A stretch of 18,847 nucleotides of DNA from JAJTFW01 sp964584995. GTDB taxonomy: Bacteria; Bacteroidota; Bacteroidia; AKYH767-A; OLB10. The stretch is taken from NCBI GenBank assembly GCA_964584995.1, contig CAZPCA010000040.1, positions 1 through 18,847 of the forward strand, given 5' to 3'. Below are positions 1 to 8,800 of the stretch, piece by piece. Made by a program: the position numbers and the translations under genes. Every line of letters begins with the position of its first letter. Position 1 is the stretch's first letter. The notes under the pieces are model-generated. The model ran no database searches. It saw nothing but the letters and a program-made list of their open reading frames with translations, and was not told the DNA's origin.

Positions 1-192
1 ATCGGATCAGGTTCTATGCCTCGTACCGACGGTGTTAAGAAAATCTGGGCTTACATCAAGAAGCACGGTCTTCAAGACAGCAAAAACAAGCGCATGATCA
101 ATGCCAACGATGCACTGAAAGCAGTTTTTGGCGGCAAAGCTCAGGTCTCCATGTTCGAGATGACCAAGCTCGTTAACAAGCACCTGAAGTAA
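1..192 (+). CDS. SWIB/MDM2-domain protein, 3' end (partial)
   Basis: The frame is open from the first base to TAA at 190-192, giving 63 residues of a protein whose start lies outside the window. The residues match the core of the SWIB/MDM2 fold: PRTDGVKKIWAYIKKHGLQD, then NKRMINANDALKAVFGG and a closing VSMFEMTKLVNKHLK. In bacteria (Chlamydia, Bacteroidota and others) these are small proteins, often with a lysine-rich N-terminus, presumed to bind DNA or chromatin-like structures; their bacterial role is not well established. The domain ends at the stop codon, so the C-terminus is complete. A strong hairpin follows 18 nt later. The family call is secure; the cellular function is inference only. 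Confidence 0.9.
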   Translation: MGSGSMPRTDGVKKIWAYIKKHGLQDSKNKRMINANDALKAVFGGKAQVSMFEMTKLVNKHLK

Positions 193-210
193 TCTAAAAG
201 CATCCATGGA

Positions 211-250
211 AAAAGAGGTTGTCTCCTGCGAGACAACCTCTTTTTGTTTT
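211..250. terminator. Bidirectional intrinsic terminator
   Basis: A perfect 15-bp inverted repeat (211-225 pairs with 230-244, loop CTGC) is followed on the plus strand by a T-rich tract to 250. The outer part of the stem is A4/T4, so the minus-strand transcript also ends in a T run. It lies between the convergent SWIB gene (+) and permease gene (-) and probably terminates both. Confidence 0.9.
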
Positions 251-305
251 AACCCGGTAGTAACACGAGAATGCGGACAAATAAAACCGATCTGCAGGGA
301 TGTAA

Positions 306-1433
306 TTACGCGGAACGCGTATCAAACGCATCGCGTAGTCCGTTGCCCAGCAAAGTGAAGGAAAGGACCATTAGCGCGATGGCTGCACCGGGCAATATAG
401 CCAACCAGGCCGCATCCACCACGATATAAGCATAATTCTCCTTGATCATCATGCCCCAGCTGGGAGTCGGAGGCTGTGCACCCATACCCAGAAAACTCAG
501 CCCGGCCTCCAGGAGAATAGCGGATGCGAAGTTCGAAGCGGCAATGACAATGACGGGACCCAGAATATTCGGGAGGATGTGCCTGAAAATAATCCGCGTG
601 TTGCCATAGCCGAGCGCTTTACCCGCTTCCACAAATTGTTGTTCGCGGAGTGAAAAAAACTGCCCCCGCACAATCCTGGCCACTTCCACCCACATGGTCA
701 GTCCGACCGCGATGAATACCTGCACAAATCCTTTCCCCAATGCGAGTGTGATGGCCACCACCAATAGCAAGGTTGGAATGGACCAGACAACATTGATGAG
801 CCAAACTATGGTTTTATCAACCCAGCCACGGAAATAACCCGCCAGCGCGCCGAGTCCGATACCGATGACGAGGGAAATCAGTACGGCTATCAGTCCGACG
901 GACATGGATACGCGAGCCCCCAGCATGAGCCTGCTGAGCAGATCTCTCCCAAATCGGTCGGTACCCAGCCAAAACCTTTTCGCGACCAGGTAAGCATCGG
1001 CATCACTACCGTTCTTATTGAATTTAACCAACGAAGTCAAGGGAAGCGAATCCAGGACAACAGCGCTTCCGGAATGGCCGGTGAATTCACGGAATAAAAA
1101 GTAGCCTGACCCTATCTTGCAAGCGGCTACCGGAATGAACTTGTAGCGGGGCGTCCTGCCGTTCAGCAGTATGTCCATCACTCCCCTTTCCTGCACCTCT
1201 CCTGTCAGAGGCTGGGCTATAAAGCGGACCTCGCTGCCGGGGGGCATCAAACTGACCTGTACATTCATCTGGTTACAGTCAGAAGTATTATCGGGAGCCA
1301 GCCAATAACAGAACACGGACAGCAAAAACGCGGCTGATATACAACACAACCCGAACATCCCTGATTTATGCCGGAGAAACTTCTTCCATGCAAGGCCTGC
1401 AGGTGAGCTTACGGATGTAATGCTTTCTGACAT
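306..1433 (-). CDS. OppC/DppC-type ABC transporter permease with large extracytoplasmic insertion
   Basis: Inner-membrane permease of the binding-protein-dependent peptide/nickel ABC transporter family (OppC/DppC side). From the ATG at 1433 it has 375 residues. TM1 is at about residues 26-46. After it comes an unusually long non-membrane stretch (about 47-155) before the family motif GTDRFGRD, then five hydrophobic segments. The EAA loop that docks the ATPase is EAGKALGYGNTRIIFRHILP at about 269-288, followed by the typical LLEAGLSFLGMGAQPPTPSWG. An in-frame ATG at 1481 would add 16 non-conserved residues and overlap paiB by 29 nt; 1433 is preferred because it leaves a normal 19-nt gap after the paiB stop. 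No ATPase, partner permease or binding protein is in the window, so the substrate is unknown. It is the last gene of the LRR-paiB-permease tandem. Confidence 0.88.
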   Translation of the reverse strand: MSESITSVSSPAGLAWKKFLRHKSGMFGLCCISAAFLLSVFCYWLAPDNTSDCNQMNVQVSLMPPGSEVRFIAQPLTGEVQERGVMDILLNGRTPRYKFIPVAACKIGSGYFLFREFTGHSGSAVVLDSLPLTSLVKFNKNGSDADAYLVAKRFWLGTDRFGRDLLSRLMLGARVSMSVGLIAVLISLVIGIGLGALAGYFRGWVDKTIVWLINVVWSIPTLLLVVAITLALGKGFVQVFIAVGLTMWVEVARIVRGQFFSLREQQFVEAGKALGYGNTRIIFRHILPNILGPVIVIAASNFASAILLEAGLSFLGMGAQPPTPSWGMMIKENYAYIVVDAAWLAILPGAAIALMVLSFTLLGNGLRDAFDTRSA

Positions 1434-1452
1434 TGTCAGCGACGAAGATAAT

Positions 1453-2085
1453 TCATTCCATAGCATCCGGCCGGACCTCACGCATCACGCCGGCCAGTTG
1501 CAGTGCTCCTGGATTTTCAGTCGCTTCCAGGCCATTCACCACCGACTTGAAATCTGCTTGATTACGGTTCTGACTCAACTTCCATGCCCCCTCCAGCGAT
1601 TCGATCCGAATACGAAATCCTATCACCTCCGTGAGGTAAGAGCGTATCTTATCAGGAGACATGTTCCGGGCATGGGCGGCGTTGGGCCTGTCTCCTTCGT
1701 GATGATCCTGCAGACGAAAGAGATGCTCCTGTAAATTCTGTACTGACAGCCTTTCCAGCCGGCCCCTCGCATGGACCGCGCGGTAGTTCCAGGTAGAGAC
1801 ATTTTCATGGCCATACCAGGAGGAGGAGACGTAAGCGTGTTCGCCGATAAAAACAACGAGTACCGGAATCATCGTTTCACCGATGTGTGCAGCCAGTGGA
1901 TTGGCAGATGCGATATGCCCCAGTAATTCCCATCCACCTTCGGGGCATGCCTGCAATTCAAAAGGAATATGAGCCGCTTGGGGAAACGCCGCTGCCTGCA
2001 TCACCAACATACCGAAAGGATGACTGCGAACAAATTCCACCAATCGGGGTTCGTCATTCTGTGTGAAAGGATGCGGATTGTACAT
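1453..2085 (-). CDS. paiB: PaiB-like FMN-binding protein (putative negative regulator family)
   Basis: 210 residues, the usual size for the PaiB family of split-barrel flavin-binding proteins, named after a Bacillus subtilis repressor of sporulation and protease genes. Visible family motifs in order: an N-terminal MYNPHPFTQNDEPRLVEFV with HPFGMLV, AAHIPFELQ, GHIASANPLA, HAYVSSSWYG followed by STWNYRAVHARGRLE, and the C-terminal LEGAWKLSQNRNQADF. The ATG at 2085 starts one nucleotide after the stop of the upstream LRR gene (stop 2087-2089), so translation is probably coupled. Whether it regulates transcription or is a flavin-dependent reductase-like enzyme cannot be told from sequence. Family membership is clear; the regulatory role is inherited from one studied member. 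Confidence 0.9.
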   Translation of the reverse strand: MYNPHPFTQNDEPRLVEFVRSHPFGMLVMQAAAFPQAAHIPFELQACPEGGWELLGHIASANPLAAHIGETMIPVLVVFIGEHAYVSSSWYGHENVSTWNYRAVHARGRLERLSVQNLQEHLFRLQDHHEGDRPNAAHARNMSPDKIRSYLTEVIGFRIRIESLEGAWKLSQNRNQADFKSVVNGLEATENPGALQLAGVMREVRPDAME

Positions 2086-2086
2086 A

Positions 2087-2695
2087 TTAATTCTTGCAAT
2101 TGCAGCTCGGTGAGAAGTAGATATCTGTATCGGGGAGCAAAGCGCGGATCTGGTCTTGCTCCTGTTGGGAAAACAAGATACCCCGTAGTTCCAGTGTTTT
2201 CAGCTTATGGAGGTAGCGAATCTCGGCAGGCAAGCTGTCCACTTCATTGTCCCACATCTCGAGCACCTCCAGCAGTTCCAGCTGACCGATACTGGCTGGC
2301 AAGGTCTCCAGTAAATTTCTGTTAAGTCCGAGAAAAACCAGCTCACGGCAGAAGCCTATGCTATCCGGCAGCACTTTGATTTTATTGTAGCTCAAATCGA
2401 GGTATTGCAAGTTGCTGAACTCCCCTATCCATGAAGGCAGTGTCCGCAAATCATTTTTCGCCAGTTTTAGCACCTGCAGATTCTTAAAAGCGCGGATCTC
2501 CTCCGGCACCTCCTTTCGCTTTTGCCGGCTTAGATCCAATCGAAATACGGAGTCTGGTTGTTGAAGACCTTCAGAAAACGAACGATAATTTTTTGTGGAA
2601 GCAAGCTGTGTGGAATCGAGCAAGGTCTGCGCGGAAGCGGGCAATACGGACAATGAAATTGCCAGAATCAAAAGCAAGCGCGGGTTGAATTTCAT
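2087..2695 (-). CDS. Secreted leucine-rich repeat protein
   Basis: 202 residues with an N-terminal signal peptide (about 1-22, ending ASA before Gln). Residues 50-188 form five regular LRRs of exactly 23 residues plus a degenerate sixth, on the pattern LxxLxLxxNxLxxLPxxIxxxxx, for example LQYLDLSYNKIKVLPDSIG at 96-114. This is the bacterial SDS22/ribosomal-type LRR spacing. The C-terminus ends in a Cys-rich CNCKN tail. There is no T9SS sorting domain, so it is probably periplasmic or anchored by other means. LRR proteins act in protein binding; the partner is unknown. It is the first gene of a tandem with paiB (1-nt gap). An 85-bp spacer separates it from ribF upstream on the same strand, and I find no clear TAnnTTTG element there, so it may be read from the ribF transcript. 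Confidence 0.85.
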   Translation of the reverse strand: MKFNPRLLLILAISLSVLPASAQTLLDSTQLASTKNYRSFSEGLQQPDSVFRLDLSRQKRKEVPEEIRAFKNLQVLKLAKNDLRTLPSWIGEFSNLQYLDLSYNKIKVLPDSIGFCRELVFLGLNRNLLETLPASIGQLELLEVLEMWDNEVDSLPAEIRYLHKLKTLELRGILFSQQEQDQIRALLPDTDIYFSPSCNCKN

Positions 2696-2780
2696 TCGCT
2701 GACGAATTTAGTAATCACGTTTCAATATGACGCCTATGTCCGGTTTTTATTGCCCGTTCACACGTTGATTGAATACACCA

Positions 2781-3704
2781 TCACAACAGGGCCGCGCACA
2801 TCTCTATGTCTTTGTGCATCCTTTCCACCAGTGCTTCCACACTTTCAAACTTCCACTCCTGCCGTATAAACTGCTTGAAATGCAAGGTGATTTCTTGCCC
2901 GTAAATATCCTCATCAAAACCCAGCAGGTGGACTTCGATGGTACGCCGACCATTGTCGAATGTAGGACGGTGGCCAATACTAAGGGCACCTTTCCAACGG
3001 CTTCCGGCGCAGTCTACATACACGGCATAAATTCCGTTAGCAGGAATCAGTTTATCAGGATCTTCGGGCAGTACATTCGCTGTCGGGAAACCAATTGTAC
3101 GACCGATCTGACGACCTTTCACTACTGTTCCTGTCAGGGGATAGGAATAACCCAGCAATTGCTCTGCCACCTCCACCTCCCCTTGCTTCAACGCATTACG
3201 GATTCGGGTGGAACTGACTGCTATAGCGTCTATGTCCTGTTCGGGAATCTCCTCGACCTGAAAACCAAGGGGTGGAGCCAGCTCCTTCAGGTGAAGCATC
3301 CCCCCTTTCCGGTCATGCCCGAATTGATGGTCATACCCGATGACCAGTTTTTTAACCCCTAGCTGTTCAACGAGGATTGTACGAACGAACTGATCGTATT
3401 CGATGCGGGAAAAATCAAGTGTGAAGGGATGGATAATCAGGTGGTCAACACCGAATTTCTCCAATAACTGCTGTTTCTCACGCAGGGAACTCAGCATTTC
3501 GAGACCCTCTGCATCTTTTCCGAGTACCTTGCGCGGATGCGGATAAAAGGTCAGCAAAACGACCTCTCCGCCCATTTCCCCCGCCAGTTCGCAGATACGG
3601 GAAAGGATCTGTCGATGCCCGACATGGACGCCGTCAAAAGTCCCTACTGTTACTATAGGATATTGAGGATGAGTGAATTCACTGATACTGTGATAGGTTA
3701 TCAT
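2781..3704 (-). CDS. ribF: Bifunctional riboflavin kinase / FAD synthetase
   Basis: Phosphorylates riboflavin to FMN, then adenylylates FMN to FAD. 307 residues, normal for RibF. The N-terminal nucleotidyltransferase domain shows VTVGTFDGVHVGHR (HxGH motif) near residue 20 and VSSTRIRNAL near the domain end. The C-terminal riboflavin kinase domain shows GRTIGFPTANV, NGIYAVYV, SIGHRPTF and the basic EVHLLGFDEDIYGQEITLHF. I chose the ATG at 3704 rather than 3734 because MITYHSISEF aligns with usual family starts and because a TAnnTTTG promoter element lies at 3720-3727, downstream of the 3734 codon. Divergent from atpD. The flavin link to the PaiB-like FMN-binding protein further along the same strand is suggestive only. 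Confidence 0.95.
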   Translation of the reverse strand: MITYHSISEFTHPQYPIVTVGTFDGVHVGHRQILSRICELAGEMGGEVVLLTFYPHPRKVLGKDAEGLEMLSSLREKQQLLEKFGVDHLIIHPFTLDFSRIEYDQFVRTILVEQLGVKKLVIGYDHQFGHDRKGGMLHLKELAPPLGFQVEEIPEQDIDAIAVSSTRIRNALKQGEVEVAEQLLGYSYPLTGTVVKGRQIGRTIGFPTANVLPEDPDKLIPANGIYAVYVDCAGSRWKGALSIGHRPTFDNGRRTIEVHLLGFDEDIYGQEITLHFKQFIRQEWKFESVEALVERMHKDIEMCAALL

Positions 3705-3719
3705 ACGCAATCCAGCGGT

Positions 3720-3727
3720 CAAAATTA
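3720..3727 (-). promoter_or_regulatory. Bacteroidota -7 element of ribF
   Basis: On the minus strand the sequence is TAATTTTG, an exact match to the Bacteroidota -7 consensus TAnnTTTG, 15 nt upstream of the ribF ATG. No good TTTG is visible at the -33 position, so the promoter is probably modest. It supports the 3704 start. Confidence 0.6.
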
Positions 3728-3807
3728 TCAACACAGGACGCCCCCTTGTTGATAAACTTTAGGTACGCCAAAAATAGAATATACTTCGGAGAGATTTTCA
3801 ATTTACC

Positions 3808-3815
3808 TATCTTTG
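3808..3815 (+). promoter_or_regulatory. Bacteroidota -7 element of atpD-atpC
   Basis: TATCTTTG matches TAnnTTTG exactly and sits 23 nt before the atpD ATG. A weak -33-like TTCG (3785-3788) lies 19 bp upstream. The predicted start of transcription gives a short leader of roughly 17 nt and rules out the in-frame upstream ATG at 3746. The same octamer TATCTTTG is used before the gene at 5804. Confidence 0.7.
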
Positions 3816-3838
3816 CACCCTCAAAATCAAATACCACC

Positions 3839-5341
3839 ATGAATAAAGGTAAAATTGTTCAGGTAATCGGACCGGTAATCGATGTGAGCTTCGAAGGTGA
3901 AGGCACCGCATTGCCCAACATCCTGGAAGCACTTGAAATTTCCCGCCCTAACGGCCAGAAAATCATTTTAGAATGTCAACAACACATTGGTGAAGATACC
4001 GTTCGTGCCATCGCGATGGATTCTACCGACGGTCTGGTGCGCGGAATGGAGGTGGTTGCCACCGGCGCTGCCATCAAAATGCCGACTGGTGACGCCATTA
4101 AAGGTCGCCTTTTCAATGTGGTGGGAGAAGCTATTGATGGCATCAACACCGTTGATAACAGCAATGGTCTTCCCATACACCGGGAAGCTCCTAAGTTCGA
4201 AGACCTCTCAACGGAAGCCGAAGTACTTTTTACAGGTATCAAGGTGATTGACCTGCTTGAGCCCTACTCCAAAGGAGGAAAAATCGGTCTGTTCGGGGGT
4301 GCCGGCGTAGGCAAAACCGTATTGATCATGGAATTGATCAACAACATTGCTAAAGGATATGCGGGTCTTTCCGTTTTTGCAGGCGTAGGTGAGCGTACTC
4401 GTGAGGGGAATGATTTGCTGCGCGAGATGATTGAATCCGGAGTTATCAAATACGGAGATGCCTTCAAACACGGCATGGAAAACGGTGACTGGGACCTTAG
4501 TAAGGTGGACACCAAAGAACTTGCTCAAAGTCAGGCCACGCTCGTGTTCGGTCAGATGAACGAGCCTCCAGGAGCACGTGCACGTGTGGCCTTGTCCGGG
4601 CTTACCGTAGCCGAGTACTTCCGTGACGGTGATGAGAAATCAGGTGGCCGTGATATTCTTTTCTTCATCGATAACATCTTCCGCTTTACACAGGCCGGAT
4701 CTGAAGTGTCTGCCCTTTTGGGACGTATGCCTTCAGCTGTAGGTTACCAGCCCACACTGGCTACTGAAATGGGTCTGATGCAAGAACGCATCACGTCCAC
4801 CAAGCGCGGATCCATCACTTCAGTACAGGCCGTTTATGTACCTGCTGATGACCTTACCGACCCAGCACCGGCTACTACTTTCAGCCACCTGGACGCTACA
4901 ACCGTATTGAGTCGTAAGATTGCCGAGTTGGGTATTTACCCTGCGGTTGACCCGCTCGATTCTACTTCGCGCATCCTGAGCGCCGCTGTGGTAGGCGATG
5001 AGCACTACAATACTGCCCAAGCGGTGAAAGAAATTCTACAGCGCTATAAGGAGCTGCAGGATATCATTGCCATCCTCGGTATGGATGAATTGAGCGACGA
5101 AGACAAACTCGTGGTTCACCGTGCACGCCGTGTGCAGCGCTTCCTATCGCAGCCTTTCCATGTAGCGGAACAATTCACCGGATTGAAAGGCGTACTGGTT
5201 CCCATCGAGGAGACTATCAAAGGATTTAAGATGATACTCAACGGAGAAGTCGACCAGTATCCGGAGGCTGCCTTCAACCTGGTTGGAACCATTGAAGACG
5301 CCATAGAGAAGGGTAAAAAGCTTCTCGCCGAAGCAAAATAA
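3839..5341 (+). CDS. atpD: F1Fo ATP synthase subunit beta
   Basis: Catalytic subunit of the F1 sector on the cytoplasmic face of the inner membrane. 500 residues, beginning MNKGKIVQVIGPVIDVSFEG. Seen directly: P-loop GGAGVGKT at 153-160, the catalytic-glutamate motif GVGERTREGNDL (Glu185, corresponding to E. coli Glu181 by a constant offset of four), ALLGRMPSAVGYQPTLATEM, the conserved RITSTKRGSITSVQAVYVPA followed by DDLTDPAPATTFSHLD, and DELSDEDK near the C-terminus that contacts epsilon and gamma. An in-frame ATG at 3746 would add 31 residues with no family similarity and lies upstream of the promoter element, so it is rejected. It is followed after 22 nt by atpC; the other ATP synthase genes are not here, as is usual for Bacteroidota. 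Confidence 0.98.
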   Translation: MNKGKIVQVIGPVIDVSFEGEGTALPNILEALEISRPNGQKIILECQQHIGEDTVRAIAMDSTDGLVRGMEVVATGAAIKMPTGDAIKGRLFNVVGEAIDGINTVDNSNGLPIHREAPKFEDLSTEAEVLFTGIKVIDLLEPYSKGGKIGLFGGAGVGKTVLIMELINNIAKGYAGLSVFAGVGERTREGNDLLREMIESGVIKYGDAFKHGMENGDWDLSKVDTKELAQSQATLVFGQMNEPPGARARVALSGLTVAEYFRDGDEKSGGRDILFFIDNIFRFTQAGSEVSALLGRMPSAVGYQPTLATEMGLMQERITSTKRGSITSVQAVYVPADDLTDPAPATTFSHLDATTVLSRKIAELGIYPAVDPLDSTSRILSAAVVGDEHYNTAQAVKEILQRYKELQDIIAILGMDELSDEDKLVVHRARRVQRFLSQPFHVAEQFTGLKGVLVPIEETIKGFKMILNGEVDQYPEAAFNLVGTIEDAIEKGKKLLAEAK

Positions 5342-5363
5342 CGAGCATAAGCCATTATAAATC

Positions 5364-5603
5364 ATGTTATTAGAGATAATCACCCCCGACAAGAAAGTTT
5401 TTGAAGGAGAAGTCAGCTCTGTACTTGTACCGGGCAGTAAGGGCCGGTTTCAGATGTTGGAAAACCACGCTGCCATCATTTCTACCCTCATCAACGGCAC
5501 CGTAAAAGTAAAAACCACTTCAGGTGAAGAACGCTTTGACGTCAAGGGAGGTGTTGTGGAAATGCTTCAAAACAAGGTGATTATACTAGCCGAATCGGCA
5601 TAA
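5364..5603 (+). CDS. atpC: F1Fo ATP synthase subunit epsilon, short form
   Basis: 79 residues that cover only the N-terminal beta-sandwich domain of epsilon: LEIITPDKKVFEGEVSSVLV, GRFQMLENHAAIISTL, then GGVVEMLQNKVIILAE. The C-terminal two-helix domain, which in the roughly 135-residue E. coli-type subunit can inhibit ATP hydrolysis, is missing. The gene ends in a clean stop followed by a terminator, so this is the true end and not a truncation. Short epsilon subunits are common in Bacteroidota. It would still couple the central stalk to the c-ring, but without the helical inhibitory switch. It lies 22 nt after atpD and is certainly co-transcribed. Confidence 0.95.
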   Translation: MLLEIITPDKKVFEGEVSSVLVPGSKGRFQMLENHAAIISTLINGTVKVKTTSGEERFDVKGGVVEMLQNKVIILAESA

Positions 5604-5621
5604 AAACAGCTTCTTTCCCTC

Positions 5622-5654
5622 AAAAGCCGTTTTCTTACGAAAACGGCTTTTTTT
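5622..5654 (+). terminator. Intrinsic terminator of atpD-atpC
   Basis: A 13-bp perfect stem (5622-5634 with 5639-5651, loop TTAC) runs into seven Ts (5648-5654), 18 nt after the atpC stop. Confidence 0.92.
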
Positions 5655-5775
5655 ATGGCACTTCAGCAGGCTTCTTTTTTGGCCGAAAAGAGTACCAAAG
5701 GCAACAATTTCGTCCTGTTTTACGAATAAAGACCTTAGCTCCGCGATGGGTATCATCTTGAGCGGACAATTTTCT

Positions 5776-5783
5776 TATCTTTG
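5776..5783 (+). promoter_or_regulatory. Bacteroidota -7 element of the repeat adhesin gene
   Basis: TATCTTTG, an exact TAnnTTTG match, 20 nt before the ATG at 5804. The nearest TTG upstream (5758-5760) is only 15 bp away, closer than the usual spacing of about 19 bp, so the -33 half is uncertain. Confidence 0.6.
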
Positions 5784-5803
5784 ATTATTAACCGATTAAG
5801 CAA

Positions 5804-8800
5804 ATGGAGAAGAGCCTCAAGCGCGTTTTACAAATACTGCTGCTGGTCGTTGTCGCATACGGAGAATCGAATGCACAGCTGACTGTAAGCTCAGCACCAA
5901 CGCCAACGCAATTGGTCTCCAATATCTTATTAGGGCCCGGCGTGGCTGCATCCAATATTACCTATAGCGGTGGGGCTACTGCAAGGGGTAGCTTCAATTG
6001 TATAGGAGCTTGTAACCTCGGCCTTGCTAACGGAATACTTCTCACCTCCGGTGCCGTTAGCAATGCCGTAGGACCGAATAACGCTACCGGAGCCGGTTCG
6101 CCTACAGGTGCAGGCTCTGATCCTGATTTGAATCCACTCAATCCGGGAGGGACGGCACCGCAAGACCTTGCTAAACTGGAATTTGATTTCACCGTGGCAA
6201 CGGATTCGGTACGATTCCGCTATGTATGGGCTTCTGAAGAATACCATGATTATGTAGCTACCGCCTGCAATGATGTCTTCGGATTTTTCATCAATGGGCC
6301 AGGCATCGTGGGCAAGAGGAATATCGCTTTGATACCCGGAACCACTACTCCGATCACCATCAACAATGTGAACAATGGATATGCTCCGGCAATGACCTCC
6401 CCAACAGGCCCCTGCACCAATTGCACTTATTTCGTCGATAACACCGGTGGTACAACCATTCAGTACGATGGGATGACGACGGTGCTCACCGCTGCAACTC
6501 AGGTATGCCCATGCGAAACGTATCATATCAAACTGGCAGTTCAGGATTTCTGTGATGGAGCATTCGACTCCGGGGTGTTTCTGGAAGGAAACTCTTTTCA
6601 ATCTGTAGGTGAAATACCTGTACTTGCCACTTCAGGTCAGTTCACACAAGTAGCCGACACCTTGTTCATGTGTCCCGGGGATTCGATAAAGCTGGAAGTG
6701 AATGCCTGCCGAGCGCCGCTTTGGTCAACGGGAGATACCACCAACAGTATCTGGGTGACGCAACCGGGCGTGTATTACACTTCGATAGCAAACCCTCCCC
6801 TGTGTTTTGCATTCTCAGCCTTGATTTATGTCTCCTTCACCAATCCCAATGCAGTGCTGAGCGCCAGCGGTCCGACTGCCCTCTGTCCGGGGGATAGCGT
6901 TGTACTGAGCGCCACCCCGGGAGCCAGCTACCTTTGGTCCAACGGAGCTACCACACAGAATATCACCGTATTCAATCCTGGCAATTTCTACTGCACCGTC
7001 TCCTATGGAGGATCCTGTACAGATATAACGGATACGATATCCGTAACTACGCTCAGCGGCCAGTCCATCAGTATTGCAGCATCCGGTCCAACAACGATTT
7101 GCCAAGGCAATACCCTGACCTTGACTGCATCCGTTCCTACCGTGTCCTGGTCGACGGGAGCCACCACACAAAGCATTACCGTCAGTACTGCAGGGACTTA
7201 TTCCGTGACACCCACTGCAGCCGGATTTTGTCCATCTTCCACCTCAGTTTCAGTCAATGTCTTGCCGAATCCGGTTGTTACCATCAACGGCAACGCCTCT
7301 ATTTGCCAGGGGGCCAGTGCAGTACTCAGCACCTCCTCGCCCTTCTCGCAATATTCATGGTCCGGAGGACAGACTTCGGCTACGATTTCAGTGAGCAACA
7401 GCGGTAGTTACAGCGTCACCGTGACCAATGCCAGCGGATGTACTGCGACTTCCAGTTTCAACCTGACGGTTTTAGCCAATCCGATTCCCGTCATAGCGGG
7501 AGATCCTGATTTCTGCCTGGGAGGCTCAAGCACCTTAACAGTACCTTCAGCCTACACCACTTACCAATGGTCGACAGGGTCGAACACATCCTCTACAAAT
7601 GTTTCTCTTCCCGGCACCTACACCGTGACTGTCACGGATGCCAATGGATGTACCGGTAGCGATAACCAGTTGATTGTCGTATTCAACAATCCCCTGCCGT
7701 TCATCAGCGGAGTAACATCAATTTGCCAGGGAGCCAATGCAAACCTAATTGCCAACCCTTCCGGGCTCAGCTATCAATGGTCCAACGGATCAACTGCCTC
7801 CAGTATACAACCTGGTGTTGCAGGGACTTACACCCTTACCGTAACAGACGCGAACGGATGCAGCGGAACGACCACACAGCAAGTAAACCTGAACAACTTG
7901 CCTGTGCCGGTTATCACCGGAAACCTGAGTGCCTGCCAAGGCGCCAATTCAACGCTGGGCGTCAGCGGCAGTTTTTCGGGCTATCAATGGTCTGACGGCA
8001 GTACTACCGGCACCATAGTGGTCAATGCAAGTGGAAATTATCAAGTAACTGTAACGGACGCCAATGGGTGTACGGGTTCCACCAGCGCCACTTTCACCGC
8101 ACTTCCCTTCAACAATCCCGTCATATCAGGGCCGACAGGATTTTGCTCTGGTACATCCGCTGTGCTATCGCTCAACAATACCTACGCGACTTATGTATGG
8201 TCCAACGGAAGCAGCGCATCCACACCGACCATGACGTTAGGTGGCAATTACACGGTCACCGTGACCGCAGCCAACGGCTGTACGGGAACTGCAACCTTTA
8301 ATCTTAACGCGTGGCCGCTACCCAACACGCAGATCAGCGGCACTTTCACCGTCTGTCAAGGGAACACGGCCAATCTCACTGCGAGCCCTGCAGGTATGAA
8401 TTACCTGTGGTCGAATGGCTCAACCTCCAGCTCCATCCAACCGGCAAACGGAGGCGCATATACGCTTACCGTAACCGACAACAATGGATGCAGTAGCAGT
8501 ACCTCCCAACAGGTGTCGGTGAATGCCAATCCAACTCCTGTCATTGCAGGTAATTTCACCGTCTGCCAGGGAACCAATGGATTACTCGATGCCAGCTCAC
8601 CCAGTCTCATCTCCTATAACTGGTCCAATGGAGCCAGCACCTCCAGCATACAGCCATCTGCCGGAGGCAATTATTCGGTCATCGTTACCGATGTGAACGG
8701 ATGTACAGGCAGCACAAGTCAGTTATTTACTGTGCACCCCTTACCGGTTCCCACGATTTCAGGAGATCTGGATTTCTGCACGGGTGACAATACCACACTT

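Noticed and set aside
2769..3362. Plus-strand open frame of 197 codons opposite ribF
   Set aside because: It is entirely antisense to conserved RibF motifs and has no promoter element or family similarity.
3746..3838. Upstream in-frame ATG extending atpD by 31 residues
   Set aside because: The extension matches nothing in the family and contains the TATCTTTG promoter element; the ATG at 3839 gives the normal start.
3833..3841. CCACCATG at the atpD start, also before the gene at 10441, resembling a Kozak or Shine-Dalgarno signal
   Set aside because: It has no anti-Shine-Dalgarno complementarity, and only two of the genes share it; coincidence is most likely.
5930..6601. Minus-strand open frame of 223 codons inside the repeat adhesin gene
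   Set aside because: It is antisense to the well-conserved choice-of-anchor L domain, has no recognisable motif, and its composition is that of a shadow frame.
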